Below, piece by piece: positions 60,859 to 64,000 of a DNA stretch of 64,000 bases; positions within the stretch are counted from its first letter, which is position 1, and every line of letters begins with the position of its first letter. The DNA is from Paenibacillus tepidiphilus (GTDB lineage: Bacteria > Bacillota > Bacilli > Paenibacillales > Paenibacillaceae). The position numbers and the translations under genes are program-made. The notes beneath the pieces were generated by a model that ran no database searches, was not told the origin of the DNA, and was given only the letters and a program-made list of their open reading frames with translations. The stretch spans positions 124,001 through 188,000 of the forward strand of contig NZ_VWRQ01000010.1 in NCBI RefSeq assembly GCF_008635795.1, read 5' to 3'.

Positions 60859-61398
60859 ATGAACCGCAGCTGGCTTATTGGAATTGTCATGCTGGCCGCA
60901 GCAGCGTCTGCGGCGGTGCTGCCGCAGCTCGCGGAGCTGGAAGCCGCGCAGCACCGCCACAGAGGCGTGGCGGAGGCTACCTTCGCAGATGATAGAGTGC
61001 TGGGCAATAATAACCTGGTGGATGCGCTGGCAGCCCTTCCCCTCTCGCTGTCAGTAGACAGTGTGGGCTGGAACGGACGGGTGCTGTCGCTTGATCTGAA
61101 GGTTACAGGGAGCGATCATACGCCCGGGGAGCTGTATAACAACATGGCGGAGGCGATGACGTTCGCCTTCCAGGAGACCTCAAACGTTGGACAGCTGCTT
61201 GTGCGGGTTATTGCCGAAGATAAGTGGCTCGGCACCCGGCGCTTGCTGCTGGCGGGTGATATCCGCCGCACGGAATGGTCCCCTCAGCTCATGGAGGAGT
61301 TGCGCCAGGCCGGCGACCATCCGCTTCCTGAACGGCTGAAGACGCTCCTGCGCATAAGCGAGAGCGATTTGTGGAAGCAGCAGTTCATCCACCCGTGA
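60859..61398 (+). CDS. Membrane-anchored protein of unknown function
   Basis: A 179-residue product with an N-terminal signal or anchor (SWLIGIVMLAAAASAAVLPQL) and an alpha/beta outer domain (LSVDSVGWNGRVLSLDLKV, ELYNNMAEAMTFAFQETSNV, QLLVRVIAED). The pattern of strand-helix-strand suggests a small sporulation- or envelope-type fold, but I do not recognise a family. The ATG follows AGGAGGTGG. It lies between mtrB and hepS, where B. subtilis has no equivalent gene. Confidence 0.75.
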   Translation: MNRSWLIGIVMLAAAASAAVLPQLAELEAAQHRHRGVAEATFADDRVLGNNNLVDALAALPLSLSVDSVGWNGRVLSLDLKVTGSDHTPGELYNNMAEAMTFAFQETSNVGQLLVRVIAEDKWLGTRRLLLAGDIRRTEWSPQLMEELRQAGDHPLPERLKTLLRISESDLWKQQFIHP

Positions 61399-61450
61399 TC
61401 CGGGTAATGAAAGGTCAAGGGCTGCCCGTGCGTGAGCAATAAACATGTGA

Positions 61451-61456
61451 TATAAT
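61451..61456 (+). promoter_or_regulatory. Candidate -10 element for hepS-menG
   Basis: A perfect TATAAT preceded by TGTGA. No good -35 lies 16-18 bases upstream, so it may act as an extended -10 type. Confidence 0.45.
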
Positions 61457-61511
61457 AGACAAGATTGTGAACAAAGGCATAGTCATAACGTCAATGGCTT
61501 CGGAGGCTGAA

Positions 61512-62381
61512 ATGAAACCGTACCGCATACCGCAAATCGCGAAACCTTACACAGACTACGACATGATCCAGCGGCATACGGAATTGCCGCCTTTCCCGGA
61601 TGGACGTAGTCATTTGTTATATATTTTTCTGAATCACGGCCGTCCGGAAGACAACTCCGATGGTGAGCTTTATGCATTGGTGACAGGACTGGTCCAACTG
61701 GGACTGGATACCCATGAGAACATTGACCGCTCCCCCGAAGGCCGCGAGGAATCATCGATGCGCTCTCGGCAATTAAAGGTCCTGGCCGGCGATTATTTCA
61801 GCAGCTGGTTTTACCATTTGCTTGCCCGGCGCGAACGGATTGAGATGGTAAGCATCCTCAGTGCGGCCATTGCCGACCTGAACGTAATGAAATCCCATGT
61901 ATATGGCAAGATGAAGGAGAAGCTGCTCTCCGCTGAACAATATTTGCGGCACAAGGTACAGCTCAATATGCGGCTGTTTCTTTCTTTTACACCGCTGATT
62001 GAAGAACCGCTGAAGGAGCTGTGGGAGAAGCTGCTTGCAGAGTTCAGCCATTGCGAGACAGTCTGCCATGAGCTGCGGAGCAGTGCTGATCCCGCCAGCG
62101 GCCACGAGGGCTACTGCTACTGGAGGCTGATGGAGAACGTCTCGGAGGATGAACGCCGCCAGCTGCGGGAGCAGAGTCTGGATATCAAGGACTGGAAGAA
62201 ATTGAAGCTTAAATATAAATGCGATTATATGCTGACGGACAAGCTGCACAGCTCCATCGCGGCCGTCCAGAACCTTCTGCAGGGCGTGAAAGACGAGCAG
62301 CTGACGTCAGAGCTGCGTACCGCGCTTGACCGCTTTACTCAGCAGTTGAAAATATCCGGACAAGCGGCCGTGGAGGGATAG
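61512..62381 (+). CDS. hepS: Heptaprenyl diphosphate synthase component 1
   Basis: HepS is the small, non-catalytic subunit that sets chain length for the heptaprenyl side chain of menaquinone; HepT is the catalytic partner. The 289-residue protein has LVTGLVQLGLDTHENI, SRQLKVLAGDYFSSWFYHLLA (the HEPPP synthase subunit 1 signature) and long helices. I chose the ATG five bases after GGAGG; an upstream ATG is possible. menG starts four bases after the stop. hepT is not in the window and should lie further right. Confidence 0.92.
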   Translation: MKPYRIPQIAKPYTDYDMIQRHTELPPFPDGRSHLLYIFLNHGRPEDNSDGELYALVTGLVQLGLDTHENIDRSPEGREESSMRSRQLKVLAGDYFSSWFYHLLARRERIEMVSILSAAIADLNVMKSHVYGKMKEKLLSAEQYLRHKVQLNMRLFLSFTPLIEEPLKELWEKLLAEFSHCETVCHELRSSADPASGHEGYCYWRLMENVSEDERRQLREQSLDIKDWKKLKLKYKCDYMLTDKLHSSIAAVQNLLQGVKDEQLTSELRTALDRFTQQLKISGQAAVEG

Positions 62382-62384
62382 GGC

Positions 62385-63137
62385 ATGACGACAGACAAAA
62401 CTTCCGCCTTGACAGAGGCGGGCGTCAAACCGAAGGAACAATTTGTACATTCCGTGTTTGAAAGCATCGCCGGCAAATACGATCTGATGAACGATATTCT
62501 CAGCTTCCGCCGGCACAAGGCCTGGCGGAAATTTGCAATGCGGAAGATGGGGATGAAGCACGGTGATTCGGCGGTGGATTTGTGCTGCGGCACCTGTGAC
62601 TGGAGCATCGCCCTGGCGGAGGCCAGCCAGACCGGCTGCGTGATGGGGCTGGATTTCAGCGCAAGCATGCTGGAGGTAGGACGGCGCAAGGTAGAAGAGG
62701 CTGGGCTGTCGGAGCGGATTTCGCTGGTGCAGGGCAATGCGATGGAGCTGCCCTTCGGCGACAATTCCTTTGATTACGCCACCATCGGCTTTGGTCTGCG
62801 CAACGTGCCGGACCCTGTCCGCGTGCTGAACGAGATGAAGCGGGTGGTGAAGCCCGGCGGCATGGTCGTATGCCTGGAGCTGTCCAAGCCGATGAGCCAG
62901 CCGTTTAAAGGCATTTATTATTTCTATTTCCGCAAAATGCTGCCGCTGCTCGGCAAGCTGTTTGCGCAGCGCTACGAGCAATATAAGTGGCTTCCCGAGT
63001 CGCTGGCCATGTTTCCGGACAGAGAGCAGCTGGCAGCGATTTTCCGTGATACGGGACTGAAGCAAGTGGAGGCCTACCCCTTGACCGGAGGCATCGCGGC
63101 TTTACATATTGGGTTCAAGGAGAACTGTAATGTTTAA
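62385..63137 (+). CDS. menG: Demethylmenaquinone methyltransferase
   Basis: MenG (UbiE family) methylates demethylmenaquinone with S-adenosylmethionine, the last step to menaquinone. The 250-residue protein has FESIAGKYDLMNDILSFRRHKAW, the SAM-binding VDLCCGTCDWSIALA, GLDFSASMLEVGRRK, NSFDYATIGFGLRNV and GGMVVCLELSKP. The ATG follows GGAGGG. It lies between hepS and the prenyltransferase gene, overlapping the latter by eight bases, in one menaquinone unit. Confidence 0.95.
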   Translation: MTTDKTSALTEAGVKPKEQFVHSVFESIAGKYDLMNDILSFRRHKAWRKFAMRKMGMKHGDSAVDLCCGTCDWSIALAEASQTGCVMGLDFSASMLEVGRRKVEEAGLSERISLVQGNAMELPFGDNSFDYATIGFGLRNVPDPVRVLNEMKRVVKPGGMVVCLELSKPMSQPFKGIYYFYFRKMLPLLGKLFAQRYEQYKWLPESLAMFPDREQLAAIFRDTGLKQVEAYPLTGGIAALHIGFKENCNV

Positions 63138-64000
63138 AAAAGTCGGTGTTTTTCTGCAAATGATCAAGTTTGAGCATACGGTGTTTGCCTTGCCGTTTGC
63201 TTTTATGGGAGCGGTGCTGGGCTCGGTGGTTATGTCCGGCGAACTCCCGACCTGGGCGCAGATCGGCTGGATTATTATGGCGATGTTCGGCGCACGCAGT
63301 GCGGCCATGGGCCTTAACCGGCTGATTGACCGGGTCAGTGACGCCAAGAACCCGCGCACGGCCGGCCGGGCCATTCCCGCTGGACTGCTCAAGGTCGGCG
63401 AAGTTATTATTTTTATCGCTATCTCATTTTTCCTGCTATTCTGGGCGGCGTTCAATCTTAATCCTCTGTCGGCCAAGCTGCTGCCGATCGCCGTTTTCTT
63501 ACTGGTCTTTTACTCCTTTACGAAGCGCTTTACCTGGGCCTGCCATCTGATCCTCGGCCTGACCATCGCACTGGCGCCGCTGGGCGGCTGGGTTGCCGTT
63601 ACCGGCAACGTGGACTGGACCGCCATGGTCTTTTACTTTACCATCGTGTTCTGGACCGCGGGCTTCGATGTGATATACTCCTGCCAGGATGTCGAGTTTG
63701 ATGTCAAGGAAGGGCTGCATTCCATTCCGGCACGCTTCGGCGTACCGCGTGCGCTGCTTATCGCCAAGATATTCCATTTATTGACCGGCATCGGCTTCAT
63801 TTCGCTGCTGTTTATGACCGATTTGAGCTGGTGGTACGTGGCCGGTATGATTATCGCTTATCTTATTCTTTTTTATGAGCATCATATTGTTTCACCAAGC
63901 GACCTGAGCCGTTTGCAGACCGCTTTTTTTACGATGAACGGCGTGCTTAGCATTGTGGTGTTCTCGTTTACCCTGATTGACCTGGTGGTGCAATTCTCCA
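63130..64000 (+). CDS. UbiA-family prenyltransferase (partial, runs off the window)
   Basis: I translated this from an ATG after AAGGAG, in the tail of menG; the frame stays open for 290 codons to the window end. The product is a multi-pass membrane protein starting MFKKVGVFLQMIKFEHTVFA, with the UbiA first Asp motif NRLIDRVSDAKNPRTAGRA and second motif DVIYSCQDVEFD, both metal-diphosphate binding. It attaches a polyprenyl chain to an aromatic ring. Next to hepS and menG it probably serves menaquinone, of the MqnP/4-hydroxybenzoate-type rather than classical MenA; this subtype is an inference. Confidence 0.9.
   Translation, partial: MFKKVGVFLQMIKFEHTVFALPFAFMGAVLGSVVMSGELPTWAQIGWIIMAMFGARSAAMGLNRLIDRVSDAKNPRTAGRAIPAGLLKVGEVIIFIAISFFLLFWAAFNLNPLSAKLLPIAVFLLVFYSFTKRFTWACHLILGLTIALAPLGGWVAVTGNVDWTAMVFYFTIVFWTAGFDVIYSCQDVEFDVKEGLHSIPARFGVPRALLIAKIFHLLTGIGFISLLFMTDLSWWYVAGMIIAYLILFYEHHIVSPSDLSRLQTAFFTMNGVLSIVVFSFTLIDLVVQFS

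Noticed and set aside
1..64000. tRNA or rRNA genes
   Set aside because: I scanned the gaps for conserved tRNA loops and rRNA stretches and saw none; a covariance search would be needed to be certain.

Overview
The window reads as a chromosomal segment of a spore-forming, moderately high-GC Firmicute, most likely a Paenibacillus. The grounds are a dense set of sporulation and germination genes (spoVAA, spoVAB, spoVAF-like, gerW, dacB, spmA, spmB, ypeB, prsW, spoVIF, spoIVA), Gram-positive regulation (two FMN riboswitches, a T-box leader, TRAP), strong AGGAGG-type ribosome binding sites with frequent GTG and TTG starts, and gene order that follows the Bacillus subtilis chromosome in long blocks. 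No rRNA, tRNA, CRISPR array, integrase or transposase was recognised.

Layout: 1-960 holds a membrane-anchored phosphate-binding-like protein cut by the left edge. 1168-2406 is an FMN riboswitch plus attenuator ahead of a DMT-family transporter. 2552-3677 holds a small membrane protein and a CueP-like copper protein. 3904-9776 is spoVAA-spoVAB-spoVAF, then lysA and ppiB. 9773-12274 is a minus-strand group (YwaF-like membrane protein, MerR/GyrI-type regulator, CPBP protease). 12648-16208 is a large LPXTG wall protein. 16377-20536 is the FMN-riboswitch-controlled ribD-ribE-ribBA-ribH operon. 20674-22178 is an AT-rich minus-strand cassette of unknown function inserted between ribH and scpA. 22527-33886 continues the ancestral order: scpA, scpB, ytfI-like, gerW, dacB, spmA, spmB, a stalk-domain protein, a small amidase-like protein, rluB, resA, resD, resE. 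33994-39473 holds glpK, a STAS-like protein, a chemotaxis receptor, and a WYL regulator divergent from an SDR oxidoreductase. 39594-41679 is serA under a serine T-box. 41745-49349 holds the ypbD/ypbG/mecA-paralogue block, a polysaccharide deacetylase lipoprotein, prsW and ypeB. 49540-63137 is the ypfA-cmk-plsC-rpsA-der-plsY-gpsA-spoVIF-spoIVA-hbs-mtrB-hepS-menG block, and a UbiA prenyltransferase runs off the right end.

Functional themes are spore core and cortex formation and germination, flavin supply, respiration and redox control (ResA, ResDE, menaquinone side chain and methylation), envelope phospholipid synthesis (glpK, gpsA, plsY, plsC) and translation. Departures from the B. subtilis plan are the most useful leads: a ~390-residue acidic extension on the SpoVAF-like protein with spoVAC/AD/AE missing beside it, resB and resC missing, a ResE without its extracytoplasmic sensor, ypeB without sleB, mtrA missing, GlpK without the HPr-phosphorylated histidine, and the AT-rich cassette at 20.7-22.2 kb. 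None of these is shown here to be a new system. The cassette and the SpoVAF extension are the best candidates.
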